This document shows, in pieces, positions 1 through 8,552 of a DNA stretch of 60,439 bases. The stretch lies in NCBI RefSeq assembly GCF_023715895.1, contig NZ_JAMBOO010000025.1, positions 1 to 60,439 of the forward strand, in the 5' to 3' direction. Numbering within the stretch: position 1 is the first letter of the stretch; every line of letters begins with the position of its first letter. The notes under the pieces were generated by a model. The model worked only from the letters and a program-made list of their open reading frames with translations. It searched no databases and was not told the origin of the DNA. This stretch comes from Domibacillus indicus (GTDB lineage: Bacteria; Bacillota; Bacilli; Bacillales; Domibacillaceae). The position numbers and the translations under genes were made by a program.

Positions 1-46
1 CTCCTGCGTGACAGGCAGGCATTCTAACCAACTGAACTACCGGACC
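1..46 (-). tRNA. tRNA-Asp (GTC), 5' part only
   Basis: The reverse strand from 46 down reads as the 5' acceptor strand, D-arm and anticodon arm of a Bacillus-type tRNA-Asp with anticodon GTC. The T-arm and 3' end lie outside the window. It is the most distal visible member of a minus-strand tRNA array. Confidence 0.9.
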
Positions 47-51
47 AACGA

Positions 52-125
<74 letters not shown>

Positions 126-137
126 ATGATAAAATAA

Positions 138-230
138 TGGAGGAGGAAAGGGGATTCGAACCCCTGCGCGGTTTGACCCGCCTGTCGGTTTTCAAGACCG
201 ATCCCTTCAGCCGGACTTGGGTATTCCTCC
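138..230 (-). tRNA. tRNA-Ser (TGA)
   Basis: Class II tRNA with a long variable arm, anticodon TGA and a perfect acceptor pairing of GGAGGAA with TTCCTCC. CCA appears to be encoded (138-140). The discriminator base would then be T rather than the usual G for serine, which is a little odd. Confidence 0.9.
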
Positions 231-251
231 AACATAGCATATAAAAATAAT

Positions 252-326
252 TGGTGGAGCCTAGCGGGATCGAACCGCTGACCTCCTGCGTGCAAAGCAG
301 GCGCTTTACCACTGAGCTACTGCAGA
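252..326 (-). tRNA. Chimeric tRNA: Asn-like 5' part joined to tRNA-Ala (TGC) body
   Basis: From the D-stem exit onward the sequence is a normal tRNA-Ala: anticodon TGC, T-arm, acceptor 3' strand AGGCTCC and an encoded ACCA end. The first ~24 nt instead match the 5' part of a Bacillus tRNA-Asn (TCTGCAG, then TAGCTCAGTGGTAAAGC). Acceptor strands TCTGCAG and AGGCTCC can form only about two of seven pairs, so it is unlikely to be processed or charged normally. It could be a recombination product between two tRNA genes, a pseudogene, or an assembly collapse. Confidence 0.75.
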
Positions 327-465
327 ATAATCTGCACTAACGACAGATATCAAATATTATCATCCTTAAAGTTTAAAATCAATACTTTTTTAAAAAAATA
401 TTTATTGCCAACTTTCTTTTTCAGCATTTCCTTTTTTCAGCATTTCTATAGAAGCTAAGTCAAGC

Positions 466-890
466 TCAGGTTTTAACGGTATAACTTCTTCTACTTTTAA
501 AGAAATATAATAACAGCCTTGAACTTAGGAAATTTATTCTGACCTTTGAAAAAACGGTCATACCCATCCTGCACTTCCTCACAGGCACATTCCACGCAAA
601 TTTATCAACTTCTTTGAGCCAGTTAAAAGCAGAATGCTCTTTGAGAGCATTAAATGCTTTTTTGAATTCAGCAACCGACAGGGTTTCCCTGTAACCTTCC
701 ATCCGTTCAGGAAGATGAAAGTTTTTTGTGAAACGAGCTCATCCTAGGGTTTTTTAATCTTTTCTCTTTGAACAGAAGCAGGCATGGCACGTTATTTTAA
801 GGCATAAATATGCAGCTTTAGCCCTTTTAAAGCCAGCTCTTTATTAGTTCTTTTATGGTTTTAGGTTTTGCCATGTTTAACAGCTCCTGC
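466..890 (-). pseudogene. tnpB: Degenerate tnpB (IS200/IS605 family) fragment
   Basis: Reverse-strand reading frames give scattered TnpB N-terminal motifs broken by stops and frameshifts: a MAKPKTIKELIKS-like start near 880, then EGYRETLSVAEFKKAF and FNWLKEVDKFA near 700-590. TnpB proteins carry the corresponding N-terminal block followed by W-L-K-E-V-D. Neither the RuvC catalytic core nor the zinc ribbon is present. The family differs from the intact tnpB at 31-32 kb. The rest of the 327-1150 gap holds nothing else I recognise. Confidence 0.6.
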
Positions 891-1150
891 TCTTTTAGTA
901 ATAAGAATATTTCAACAAAAGGAACGTCAGTTTGTCTCTTGGAAACTTTTTTATCCTGCAAAGAATAAGGTCTATAGCGTTTTCGAGAGCTTTCTCACCG
1001 TATTTTCCATGTTGTTTGACCCAATTATGAATAATGGAATATTACTTTGCTCTGAGGGAAAAATACACCGTAAATTCGCTGACATTTAGAACTTACTGAA
1101 CCATCTAGCAATTAGTTTACAAAACCTATAACAAAACTGGAGGTTACATC

Positions 1151-1969
1151 ATGAAAAAATTAGCATTTTCTATCATTACTCTTGTTTTGGTTCTCGCACT
1201 TGCTGCATGCGGCGGAAATAATGCAAACGAGGGTAAGAAGGAGGAAGAAAATAAACAAGAAGCACAAAGCTCTTATGAGCAAATAAAAGAAAAAGGCGTC
1301 ATCACAATTGGCACTGAAGGTACATATTCTCCATTTACTTTCCATGATAAGTCCGGAAAATTAACTGGGTTTGATGTCGAAGTTGCAACAGAAGTGTTTA
1401 AACGTTTAGATATTAAGCCGCAGTTTGTTGAAACAAAATGGGATGGCATGATTGCCGGGCTTGATGCGAAACGCTATGACATGATTGCAAATCAGGTTGG
1501 AATCAACGATGAGCGCAAAGAAAAATATGACTTTTCTGATCCTTATACAATTTCAAAAGCTGTTCTAATTGTAAGAGAAGACAACAACGAGATTAAATCG
1601 CTTGATGATTTGAAAGGCAAAACAGTTGCCCAGTCTTTAACAAGCAATTACCGCCAAACAACAGAAGAGCATGGAGCAAAAATTACCGGAGTAGAAAGCT
1701 TTAACCAGGCAATAGATTTAGTCACCTCTAAGCGCGCTGATGCTACTTTAAACGATAGCCTTTCTTATTTAGATTTAAAAAAGCAGCGTCCTGAGCTTCC
1801 AATCAAGATCGCCTATACGGAAAACAATGCTGCTGAGAGTGCTTTTCTTTTCCGTAAAGACAATAAAGAATTAGTTGATGCTGTTAATGGTACTCTTAAC
1901 GACATGAAAAAAGACGGTACGTTCGAAAAAATATCTAATAAATGGTTCGGTGCAGACGTATCGAAATAA
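1151..1969 (+). CDS. tcyA: Cystine/amino-acid ABC transporter, substrate-binding lipoprotein
   Basis: 272 residues: a lipoprotein signal peptide with lipobox LAAC (Cys about 20), then a family 3 periplasmic-binding fold (GVITIGTEGTYSPFTF start, LTGFDVEVATEV, GMIAGLDAKRYDMI). Length and sequence character fit the cystine-binding protein TcyA of Bacillus rather than arginine or glutamine binders, although substrate cannot be proved by eye. It is the first gene of a plus-strand operon with permease and ATPase 15 and 13 nt apart. The start is preceded by TGGAGG. In Bacillus this importer supplies cystine and is under sulfur control, but I do not see a clear riboswitch or operator in the short upstream gap. 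Confidence 0.85.
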   Translation: MKKLAFSIITLVLVLALAACGGNNANEGKKEEENKQEAQSSYEQIKEKGVITIGTEGTYSPFTFHDKSGKLTGFDVEVATEVFKRLDIKPQFVETKWDGMIAGLDAKRYDMIANQVGINDERKEKYDFSDPYTISKAVLIVREDNNEIKSLDDLKGKTVAQSLTSNYRQTTEEHGAKITGVESFNQAIDLVTSKRADATLNDSLSYLDLKKQRPELPIKIAYTENNAAESAFLFRKDNKELVDAVNGTLNDMKKDGTFEKISNKWFGADVSK

Positions 1970-1984
1970 AGGAAGAGATCGCAT

Positions 1985-2668
1985 ATGTTTGGGGAGGAAC
2001 GTACAGAACGAATTATAGGAATCCTTAGTGAATCCTTTTTTCCTATCTTAATGGCGGGTTTGCAGTACACCATTCCTTTAACACTAATCACTTTTACCCT
2101 TGGCCTAATTTTAGCTTTCTTTACAGCTGTAGCAAGGATTTCCGGATTTATGCCGCTTGTTCTTTTAACACGTTTTTATGTATGGATTTTTAGGGGAACG
2201 CCATTATTGGTTCAGCTGTTTATCATTTTCTACGGGCTTCCAAGCGTAGGAGTTACCCTTTCTCCATTTGCGGCTGCTGTTATTGTTTTCACCCTGAATA
2301 AAGGGGCATACAGTTCGGAGATCATACGTGCCGCCATATTATCGATTAATAAAGGCCAGTGGGAAGCCGCCTATAGTATTGGTATGACAAAATCTCAGGC
2401 TCTTAAAAGGATTGTGCTTCCGCAGGCGGTTCGTGTTTCCCTTCCACCACTTGGAAATTCTTTTATCAGTCTTGTTAAAGATACTTCTCTTGCGGCCACT
2501 ATTACGGTTACTGAATTATTTCAAAAGGGACAGCAGATTGCAGCTGTTACGTATGAGCCCCTCTGGCTTTATATCGAAGTAGCCTTCTTCTACTTAATAT
2601 TCAGTACTGTGCTTTCTTATTTTCAGGGCAGGCTTGAAATACGGTATGGCCGCGGCATAGCGAAATAG
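1985..2668 (+). CDS. tcyB: Cystine/amino-acid ABC transporter permease
   Basis: 227 residues with about five membrane segments and the cytoplasmic EAA loop of HisM/GlnP-type permeases (EAAYSIGMTKSQALKRIVLP), which docks onto the ATPase. It forms the membrane channel of the importer with TcyA and TcyC. Start ATG follows a GGAAGAG-type ribosome site 15 nt after tcyA stops. No defects seen. The cystine assignment rests on the match of the whole three-gene set to tcyABC; other polar amino acids remain possible. Confidence 0.83.
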   Translation: MFGEERTERIIGILSESFFPILMAGLQYTIPLTLITFTLGLILAFFTAVARISGFMPLVLLTRFYVWIFRGTPLLVQLFIIFYGLPSVGVTLSPFAAAVIVFTLNKGAYSSEIIRAAILSINKGQWEAAYSIGMTKSQALKRIVLPQAVRVSLPPLGNSFISLVKDTSLAATITVTELFQKGQQIAAVTYEPLWLYIEVAFFYLIFSTVLSYFQGRLEIRYGRGIAK

Positions 2669-2681
2669 TGGAGGGTAAGCG

Positions 2682-3428
2682 ATGATCACAATTAATAATT
2701 TATACAAACGGTTTGATAAACTCGAAGTATTAAAAGGAGTAAGTCTTTCTATTGAAAAAGGAAAAACAGCAGTCATTATCGGGCCTTCAGGATCGGGAAA
2801 GACAACACTCCTCCGCTGTTTGAACCTGCTAGAGATGCCTGACAAAGGAACCATTACGCTAGGAAACAAAACGTTAAATATAACGGCAAGCACCAGGCTT
2901 AAACAAGCGGAAATTGTTTCTTTTAGAAAGCAGACCGGAATGGTTTTTCAAAGCTATAACTTATTCCCTCATTTGACGGCTGTTGAGAATGTCATGGAGG
3001 GACAAGTGATCGTTTTAAAACGTTCTAAGGACGATGCCAGAAAAAAAGCTTTATCTTTATTAGAAAAAGTCGGGCTGCGTGATCGCGCGGATATGTATCC
3101 GTTCCAATTATCCGGAGGCCAACAGCAGCGTGTTGGGATCGCACGCGCGATGGCTATTGATCCAGAGGTTCTTCTTTTTGATGAGCCAACATCCGCTCTC
3201 GATCCTGAGCTGGTCGGTGAAGTACTAAAGGTAATGAAAGACCTGGCAAACGAAGGGAGGACAATGGTAGTCGTAACCCACGAAATGAAGTTTGCGAACG
3301 AAGCTGCCGACCAAATCATTTTTATGGACGGCGGTGTTGTAGTTGAACAAGGTACGCCTAATGAAGTATTTAATGCGACTAGAAACCCGAGAACTCTTCA
3401 ATTCTTGAATAAAGTATCTGAACGATAA
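2682..3428 (+). CDS. tcyC: Cystine/amino-acid ABC transporter ATP-binding protein
   Basis: 248 residues with a complete ABC ATPase set: Walker A GPSGSGKT near residue 33, Q-loop, signature LSGGQQQR, Walker B VLLFDEP and the switch histidine in VTHEMKFA. It energises uptake through TcyB. ATG is preceded by GTGGAGG. It is the last gene of the operon. A weak hairpin (GCAGGG/CCCTGC) lies about 20 nt after the stop and may serve as terminator. Confidence 0.88.
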   Translation: MITINNLYKRFDKLEVLKGVSLSIEKGKTAVIIGPSGSGKTTLLRCLNLLEMPDKGTITLGNKTLNITASTRLKQAEIVSFRKQTGMVFQSYNLFPHLTAVENVMEGQVIVLKRSKDDARKKALSLLEKVGLRDRADMYPFQLSGGQQQRVGIARAMAIDPEVLLFDEPTSALDPELVGEVLKVMKDLANEGRTMVVVTHEMKFANEAADQIIFMDGGVVVEQGTPNEVFNATRNPRTLQFLNKVSER

Positions 3429-3614
3429 CTCCTTGTCCTGTACCATGTGCAGGGATTCCCCTGCTTTCGCAGATATAAAAAACATTAACGCCATTGCCAA
3501 ACTGAATACAATAATCGTACCGATCATTTTAACTTTTTCTGATTTAATTACGTTTAACGTCTCCCTTATTCTGTTTAGATAAGTGTAGACGCGCACTAAA
3601 TAAAGTTTATTCAT
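3225..3614 (-). CDS. Doubtful small membrane protein
   Basis: A 129-codon reading frame with an AAGGAAT site before ATG and one convincing hydrophobic stretch ([20 protein letters not shown]). I do not recognise it. Its C-terminal half runs antisense through the end of tcyC, and the residues there look like shadow translation. It may be a short real gene truncated or extended by a lost stop, or chance. Confidence 0.2.
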   Translation of the reverse strand: MNKLYLVRVYTYLNRIRETLNVIKSEKVKMIGTIIVFSLAMALMFFISAKAGESLHMVQDKELSFRYFIQELKSSRVSSRIKYFIRRTLFNYNTAVHKNDLVGSFVRKLHFVGYDYHCPPFVCQVFHYL

Positions 3615-3636
3615 GTAAAATTATTCCTTATAAGCA

Positions 3637-3665
3637 ATAAAAAATAGACTTGCATCTGCAAGTCT
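3637..3665 (-). terminator. Intrinsic terminator of the RsbR-like gene
   Basis: Perfect 8-bp stem AGACTTGC/GCAAGTCT with a 4-nt loop (3646-3665), followed on the minus strand by ATTTTTTATT. It lies about 105 nt beyond the stop of the RsbR-like gene. The rest of 3429-3770 holds nothing clear. Confidence 0.8.
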
Positions 3666-3770
3666 CCTCTTTTATTTACATACATAAGTTTGTATTAATT
3701 TATTAACACTTATCCCTTGCCCCGATGACAACCAAAGCATGCATATAAACTGCTCATTCCTGACCAAAAT

Positions 3771-4604
3771 CTACCGGAGGCTTTCTAATGCCTGCTTCAC
3801 TGTAGCAAAAGCTTCGATTTTAGACGGATCAACACTCTGACTGCTAACCACTGCTTGTACGACTTCGGGACGTAAGCCTGTCGTAAGGACACGGATTCCC
3901 ATTAGCTGAAGCGTTGCCCCTATTTGATCAAAGTATTTTGCAATTTCTTTATCGAGGTTGAAAATTCCTGAAAGGTCAGCGATAACATAGTCAACGTCCA
4001 TTTCCGAGATTTTTAGGATAACATGGTCTGCTATATATTTCAATCGGTATTCGCTGAATTCTCCAATCAGAGGAATAACAACTACATCATCTTTAACAGG
4101 TGCAATAGGTGCTGATAGTCTTGCCAGTTCTTTTTGGTTTTCCTCTTGCAGCTGATCGGAAAGGCGTTCAAATGCGAAAATGGTTTCGTTTAAGCTGATA
4201 TCTAATAAGGTGTTGATCTGTTTTATGATAAAAACATTTTCGTTTAGAGATAAACCAAGCTGTGAGCTAATTTTTGTAAACAGTTCAAGGAAAACCTGCC
4301 GGGTTGGAGGATACCGAACGGCAATTTCCGAAATAGTTCCTCCTGATGAGACTTGCATAGCTGCATTTTGCTTACTCCATTTTATAAGAGCTTCCGGAGC
4401 TGTATCTTTCCTTTCGTCCAGTACTAATTCACTTAAAAATCCCAAAAGTTCAACATACATAATGACAGCTTGTTCTTTCTCCCATTCAGGAATTTCTAAA
4501 TTCATTTTACGAAGAACAGCCCCAACAATTTCACGAGCTAGGGAATTTGTATTTTTTCTAAGGTATTCAGAAAAGCCAAAAAGTAATGTCAAAAAGTCTC
4601 CCAC
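3771..4604 (-). CDS. RsbR-type stressosome co-antagonist with STAS domain
   Basis: 277 residues: an N-terminal helical, globin-like sensor-type domain (about 1-150) and a C-terminal STAS domain (about 165-277, core VDYVIADLSGIFNLD and GIRVLTTGLRPEVVQAV). RsbR paralogues build the stressosome with RsbS and control release of RsbT, and so sigma-B activation. Length and domain order fit the RsbRD (YqhA) type best. In RsbRA two threonines are phosphorylated by RsbT; here the first equivalent appears to be Ser (DLSG) and the second Ala (VVQAV), so phospho-control may differ. It is a single-gene unit with its own promoter and terminator. Confidence 0.82.
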   Translation of the reverse strand: MGDFLTLLFGFSEYLRKNTNSLAREIVGAVLRKMNLEIPEWEKEQAVIMYVELLGFLSELVLDERKDTAPEALIKWSKQNAAMQVSSGGTISEIAVRYPPTRQVFLELFTKISSQLGLSLNENVFIIKQINTLLDISLNETIFAFERLSDQLQEENQKELARLSAPIAPVKDDVVVIPLIGEFSEYRLKYIADHVILKISEMDVDYVIADLSGIFNLDKEIAKYFDQIGATLQLMGIRVLTTGLRPEVVQAVVSSQSVDPSKIEAFATVKQALESLR

Positions 4605-4626
4605 CTTCGTCTATCTTGATGATTTC

Positions 4627-4654
4627 ATTATATAACTTAAATGAAGAATGACAA
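4627..4654 (-). promoter_or_regulatory. SigA-type promoter of the RsbR-like gene
   Basis: On the minus strand TTGTCA (4649-4654), a 16-bp spacer, then TATAAT (4627-4632), about 25 nt before the RsbR-like ATG. Confidence 0.65.
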
Positions 4655-4762
4655 TATAGTAGTACCTTTCGGCTTTCCTCCCTGAGTCCTCCAACCTCCT
4701 TCAGTTACCCATTCCTTTTTGTATTAAAAACGCCACTTAAAGGCGACATGGTTTTTGGATAC

Positions 4763-4790
4763 AAAAAAGAGCACCCAGATAGGATGCTCT
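4763..4790 (-). terminator. Intrinsic terminator, minus strand
   Basis: Stem AGAGCA/TGCTCT with extra pairs, followed on the minus strand by TTTTTTG. It faces the region containing the GGDEF remnant and the serine dehydratase gene, with 0.28 kb of unassigned AT-rich sequence (4791-5038) between. A 36-codon reading frame at about 4815-4920 was seen there but not recognised. Confidence 0.65.
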
Positions 4791-5038
4791 AGCTTGATTT
4801 ATTCAGTTTTGTTTGCTCAACAGTTCTTTAAGTAATAGTTAAAATTCTCCCTATACTTTTCGTAATGATATAATTTCTTTTTCTCAAATTCTCTTTGAAT
4901 TTTTTTATTGATACAATCCACTTCAAGTTATTTGTATTTTAAATAATTATATTTATGCCATATCTGAAGAAGTTTAGATAATAGGGTTATAGGGGTGTTG
5001 TTAATTCTAAGCCTAACTCCTACAAACGTATTGTTCTA

Positions 5039-5070
5039 CAGTCAGGTTTCCCTCTCCTGGCTGCTTTTTT
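5039..5070 (+). terminator. Orphan terminator hairpin, plus strand
   Basis: CAGTCAGG and CCTGGCTG form an 8-bp stem with a G-T pair, followed by CTTTTTTG. No plus-strand gene ends just before it. It abuts the GGDEF remnant and is probably left over from a lost gene. Confidence 0.5.
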
Positions 5071-5285
5071 GCATTTTCATCTACTTTACAAAATGTCACA
5101 CGGTTTCTTCCTTGGTTTTTAGAGAGGTACAGCGCACGGTCGCGCGATCTATTCATTAGGGATAAAGAGCGTCACGCCAATGCTGATCGTTATACCATAG
5201 CTGTTTCAGCCTGCATGTTCAATGGTATGCCGTATTCTTTTCGCTGTTTTCTTTGACTCATTTTCGTTCGTATTGAACACTTGCT
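5071..5285 (-). pseudogene. Remnant of a GGDEF (diguanylate cyclase) domain, C-terminal part
   Basis: The minus strand encodes, across a frameshift and stops, TAKRIRHTIEH, then YGITISIGVTLF, then RDRALYLSKNQGRNRV. These match, in order, the end of a GGDEF domain (the TVSIGV strand and the ALYxAKxxGRNRV helix). The GGDEF signature itself and any sensor part are missing. It is a dead c-di-GMP gene in a genome region that also carries c-di-GMP effectors (PelD, GEMM-I). It starts right after the serine dehydratase stop. Confidence 0.7.
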
Positions 5286-5291
5286 AGTCAA

Positions 5292-6854
5292 CTACTTAGT
5301 TTGAACCAAGTCAATTTCGTTAATAATCGGAATTTCTTTTTTTAGTAAAGATAGAAAAGTTTCTTCGATTTTGTTGTCGATTTCACAAATCGTTATGGCC
5401 TCACCATTAATTTTCGAACGTTCATTAGCCATACGGGCGATGTTATATCCATTTTGATAAAGAATTCCGGATAAGTCGGCAATAACTCCTTTTTTATCGG
5501 TATGGCGGATGACAAGTGTTGGCCGTTCTCCTGAAAACTTTAATGGATAATCATTAAATTCCTGAACCTCCACCTTGCCACCGCCTAAAGAACTGGCCAA
5601 TACCTTTACAGTACGGGAAGGTCCTGCCAGTTCCACGAGAACAGTATTTGGATGATAACTTCCAAGCACCCGTTTTGTGAATTCGTATTGTAATCCGTTT
5701 TCATTAGCGAGTTCTTTGGCGTTTGGAATGCCATCATCCATTGTCGTTAACCCAAGAACACCTGCTAATAGAGCTAGATCTGTCCCATGACCCTGATAGG
5801 TTTTGGCAAAGGAGCCCATTAGCGAGAAATTCACATATAAAGGATTCTCATTTAATAGCTGGCGGGCAATGTTACCGATTCGGACAGCTCCGGCTGTATG
5901 CGAACTTGAAGGGCCAACCATTACAGGACCGATGATTTCATATGCACTTTCGTATTTCGCCGGCCCACAACTACTCGTTTTTTCACCAAGAATCTGTTCT
6001 TTTAATTTTTGCCCTGTCGGAGTTCCAGCAAGACCCCCTATCCCGGTTTCCCTCAATGATTCGGGCATTTGCTGCCCAACTTCATGCATAACATGGATCA
6101 CTTCATCTGGAAGAATGATGCTTGTTACCCCAGCTAGAGCCATATCTGCTGCAGCTTGCGCGGTAATAGCATGTAAACCGTTGCGAATGATACAAGGTAT
6201 TTCCACCAGACCAGCAACTGGATCACAAACCAATCCGAGTGAATTTTTCAAAGCAATTCCTACGGCATTTCCTACCTGTGCCGGTGTTCCACCAGCAAGC
6301 TCAACTAATGTTCCAGCTGCCATTCCGGTTGCTGATCCGACTTCAGCCTGGCATCCGCCGGCAGCCCCTGATATCGAAGCTTTATTGGCAATGACTAAAC
6401 CGAGAGCAGAAGCAGTAAATATCGACTGTATAATCTGCTCACGGGTGAAGTTTCCGCTGTCAAGGGCGTGAACAAGTACGGCTGGCAAGATTCCCGCTGA
6501 ACCGGCTGTTGGCGTCGCTACAATCCGCCCCATTGCCGCATTTACTTCTGATACTGCCAGCGCATTTGCGGCTGCATTTAATGTTGTAGGATTGACAAAT
6601 GAGTTCCCGTTTTTTGCATACTGATAAAGACGGTTCCCATCTCCACCCGTCAAACCAGTTCGGGACATAACAGGACTCATTGTCCCTCTCCGGACAGCCT
6701 CTTCCATTACCGTAAATTGTTCCGACATTTTTGCGATGATCGTCTCTCTAGAATAACCTTTCTGTTCCACCTCAGTTTTGATCATCAATTCCGAAATTGT
6801 TGTTTTTTCCTGCTCTGCTTGTTCAATTAATTCTTTTAGGCTTGTAAAAGACAT
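5292..6854 (-). CDS. sdaA: L-serine dehydratase, alpha-beta fusion
   Basis: 520 residues. The N-terminal ~300 are the alpha (catalytic, iron-sulfur) chain, with SRTGLTGGDGNRL, TPTAGSAGILPA and cysteines near 168, 210 and 221 that would hold the 4Fe-4S cluster. From about 303 comes the beta chain with GPSSSHTAG, ending in an ACT regulatory domain (about 448-520). The enzyme deaminates L-serine to pyruvate and ammonia. Most Bacillus have separate sdaAB and sdaAA genes, and the enterobacterial single chain has beta first, so the alpha-then-beta order here is the rarer arrangement. ATG follows AAAGGAGTG. It stands alone; the downstream gene is a GGDEF remnant. Confidence 0.92.
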   Translation of the reverse strand: MSFTSLKELIEQAEQEKTTISELMIKTEVEQKGYSRETIIAKMSEQFTVMEEAVRRGTMSPVMSRTGLTGGDGNRLYQYAKNGNSFVNPTTLNAAANALAVSEVNAAMGRIVATPTAGSAGILPAVLVHALDSGNFTREQIIQSIFTASALGLVIANKASISGAAGGCQAEVGSATGMAAGTLVELAGGTPAQVGNAVGIALKNSLGLVCDPVAGLVEIPCIIRNGLHAITAQAAADMALAGVTSIILPDEVIHVMHEVGQQMPESLRETGIGGLAGTPTGQKLKEQILGEKTSSCGPAKYESAYEIIGPVMVGPSSSHTAGAVRIGNIARQLLNENPLYVNFSLMGSFAKTYQGHGTDLALLAGVLGLTTMDDGIPNAKELANENGLQYEFTKRVLGSYHPNTVLVELAGPSRTVKVLASSLGGGKVEVQEFNDYPLKFSGERPTLVIRHTDKKGVIADLSGILYQNGYNIARMANERSKINGEAITICEIDNKIEETFLSLLKKEIPIINEIDLVQTK

Positions 6855-6918
6855 GTGACCACTCCTTTAAAAAAGACGGCTCCCACGCTCGAGCATGAAG
6901 AACGTCCCGTTGTTTACT

Positions 6919-7137
6919 TTATTCTTGCCCGAAATATTCTGTAACAACAGCTGCCATTGCTTTTGCTGCAATGATCAATCTATCTTCGTTAATGGTGAAT
7001 GTAGGATAATAAGGATAAACTGGACCTCTGCCGGCTTTGCTCCAATAAAACATACTACCAGGTATCTTCCCTAAATAGTAAGCAAAATCTTCAGATCCAG
7101 ATATTGGCGGTGTCTCTACTACCCACTTTGACTTCAT
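6919..7137 (-). pseudogene. C-terminal fragment of an M20 amidohydrolase/peptidase
   Basis: 72 codons containing the conserved end of M20D amidohydrolases: SGSEDFAYYL, then IPGSMFYW, then an FTINEDRLIIAAKAMA tail. The family is normally about 380-400 residues with a di-metal centre in the missing N-terminal part. The break is near 7137, and a repeat related to insertion-sequence ends lies at 7175-7209, so truncation by a mobile element is likely. Confidence 0.75.
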
Positions 7138-7174
7138 TCATTTATCCATACATATTTCAGCTTTTACTCATATA

Positions 7175-7209
7175 ATTGCGGAGCAATTTGAAGGAGTCTT
7201 CTGGCGGTA
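7175..7209 (+). repeat. Repeat B, copy 1 (IS-end-like)
   Basis: Contains GCAATTTGAAGGAGTCTTCT, also found inverted at about 9669-9716, 16734-16763 and 53301-53345. It resembles subterminal sequence of tnpB-only elements and sits at the truncation point of the M20 fragment. Confidence 0.6.
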
Positions 7210-7247
7210 ATACGATAAATTTCAATAAAACATGGAGTGAATTAATA

Positions 7248-7573
7248 ATGAAAACAGAAGAAACAGAGCAATATCTAAAAAACAAAATTGGTGAAAACTC
7301 TATTGTACAGGCGGGGAAGGATTTAAAGCTGTTGGAAAAGAAAAAGTAGATGGAGAAGAGGAAATAGCACTGCTGTTTCAAAGTGGTGTTTACAATTTCA
7401 CAAGAGAAAAACGGTTTTATTATGACTTTGTTAGACAGTTTACAAATGAAGATGGTGAGGCGGAGCAGCTATATTGTGAATTTGTCTTTAAGCCAACTAA
7501 AAAGCTGAAAAGTGGTACTTTGAACAACGATAAGCATTTTGATACAAGTCTTATGAGATATCACAAAACTTAA
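7248..7573 (+). pseudogene. Frameshifted hypothetical gene
   Basis: ATG follows GGAGTGA. The first frame gives MKTEETEQYLKNKIGENSIV and then stops early. After a one-base shift in the GGGG run near 7312-7316 the reading continues to 7573 (VDGEEEIALLFQ, FYYDFVRQFTNEDGE, LYCEFVFKP). Together they would make a soluble acidic protein of about 108 residues. Family not recognised. The shift could be a real mutation or a sequencing error in a homopolymer. Confidence 0.55.
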
Positions 7574-7699
7574 TTTAGAGTTGATTTGATTATGTGCCAA
7601 TAGCCTTTACCCTGTTAAGATTGTGAAGGTTTCTACTTATACTAACGGAGCAGTTTAGTTTAACAAGAAGTAAACTAAAATTTATAGAGGGGAACTAAC

Positions 7700-8356
7700 A
7701 TGACAAAGAAGAATAAGAGGATGACTTCTAAGGTTGATGAATATTTAAGTAAAGCTAAAGAGTGGAAGGAAGAATATGAGAAGTTGAGAAATATCGTTCT
7801 TGACTGTGAGTTATCCGAAGAATTTAAGTGGATGCATCCCTGCTACACGTTTGAGAAAAAAAACATAGTTTTAATACATGGATTTAAAGAATATTGTGCG
7901 CTTCTGTTTCACAAAGGTGCCTTGTTACAGGATGCCCACGGGATTCTAGTCCAACAAACGGAGAATGTACAGTCGGGGCGCCAGATTCGGTTCACCAATG
8001 TTCGAGAAATAGTTGAGATGGAACCCATTTTGAAAACCTATATCTATGAAGCCATTGAAATTGAAAAAGCCGGTTTGGAAGTGAATTTAAAAAAGACTTC
8101 AGAATTTATAATTCCCGAAGAATTACAAAATAAATTCGATGAAATCCCTGCCTTGAAAACTGCTTTTGAAGCATTGACGCCGGGACGGCAAAGAGCATAC
8201 ATTCTTTATTTTTCTAAAGCCAAACAATCCAAAACTCGAGAGTCAAGGGTTGAAAAATATACGCCGCAAATTCTCAATGGAAAGGGACTAAATGATTGCA
8301 CTTGTGGATTATCTCAAAAGCAGCCTAACTGTGACGGCTCGCACAAGTACATTTGA
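7700..8356 (+). CDS. ydeI: YdeI-family protein with C-terminal CDGSH iron-sulfur motif
   Basis: 218 residues. Residues 10-190 form a YdeI/DUF1801-type domain (KWMHPCYTF, NIVLIHGFKEYCALLFHKGALL, FTNVREI, then a YIEFA-like helical part and AYILYFSKAKQSKTRE). The tail carries a perfect C-x-C-x2-S-x3-P-x-C-D-G-S-H pattern (Cys200, Cys202, Cys211, His215), the ligand set of CDGSH 2Fe-2S proteins. The biochemical role is unknown; a metal cluster is inferred from the motif alone. ATG is preceded by AGAGGGGAAC. No operon partner. Confidence 0.8.
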   Translation: MTKKNKRMTSKVDEYLSKAKEWKEEYEKLRNIVLDCELSEEFKWMHPCYTFEKKNIVLIHGFKEYCALLFHKGALLQDAHGILVQQTENVQSGRQIRFTNVREIVEMEPILKTYIYEAIEIEKAGLEVNLKKTSEFIIPEELQNKFDEIPALKTAFEALTPGRQRAYILYFSKAKQSKTRESRVEKYTPQILNGKGLNDCTCGLSQKQPNCDGSHKYI

Positions 8357-8552
8357 TAAGAAAATATATTAATCAAACTTTAAGATATTACCTTACCTTG
8401 CGTTCATTTGAACTTCTTTTTAGATCGCAGGTAACACTCCATCAAATAATTTAAAATGGAACTTCTGACGAATGTTGGGATGTTTTGCTTGCAGCCAGAT
8501 TGTTAAGAAGGCATCATCATACTTAGCAACTATCAAAGGAGGCAAAAACAGT

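Noticed and set aside
868-1089. Open frame of 73 codons on the plus strand before tcyA
   Set aside because: It lies partly antisense to the tnpB remnant, has no ribosome site and no recognisable motif.
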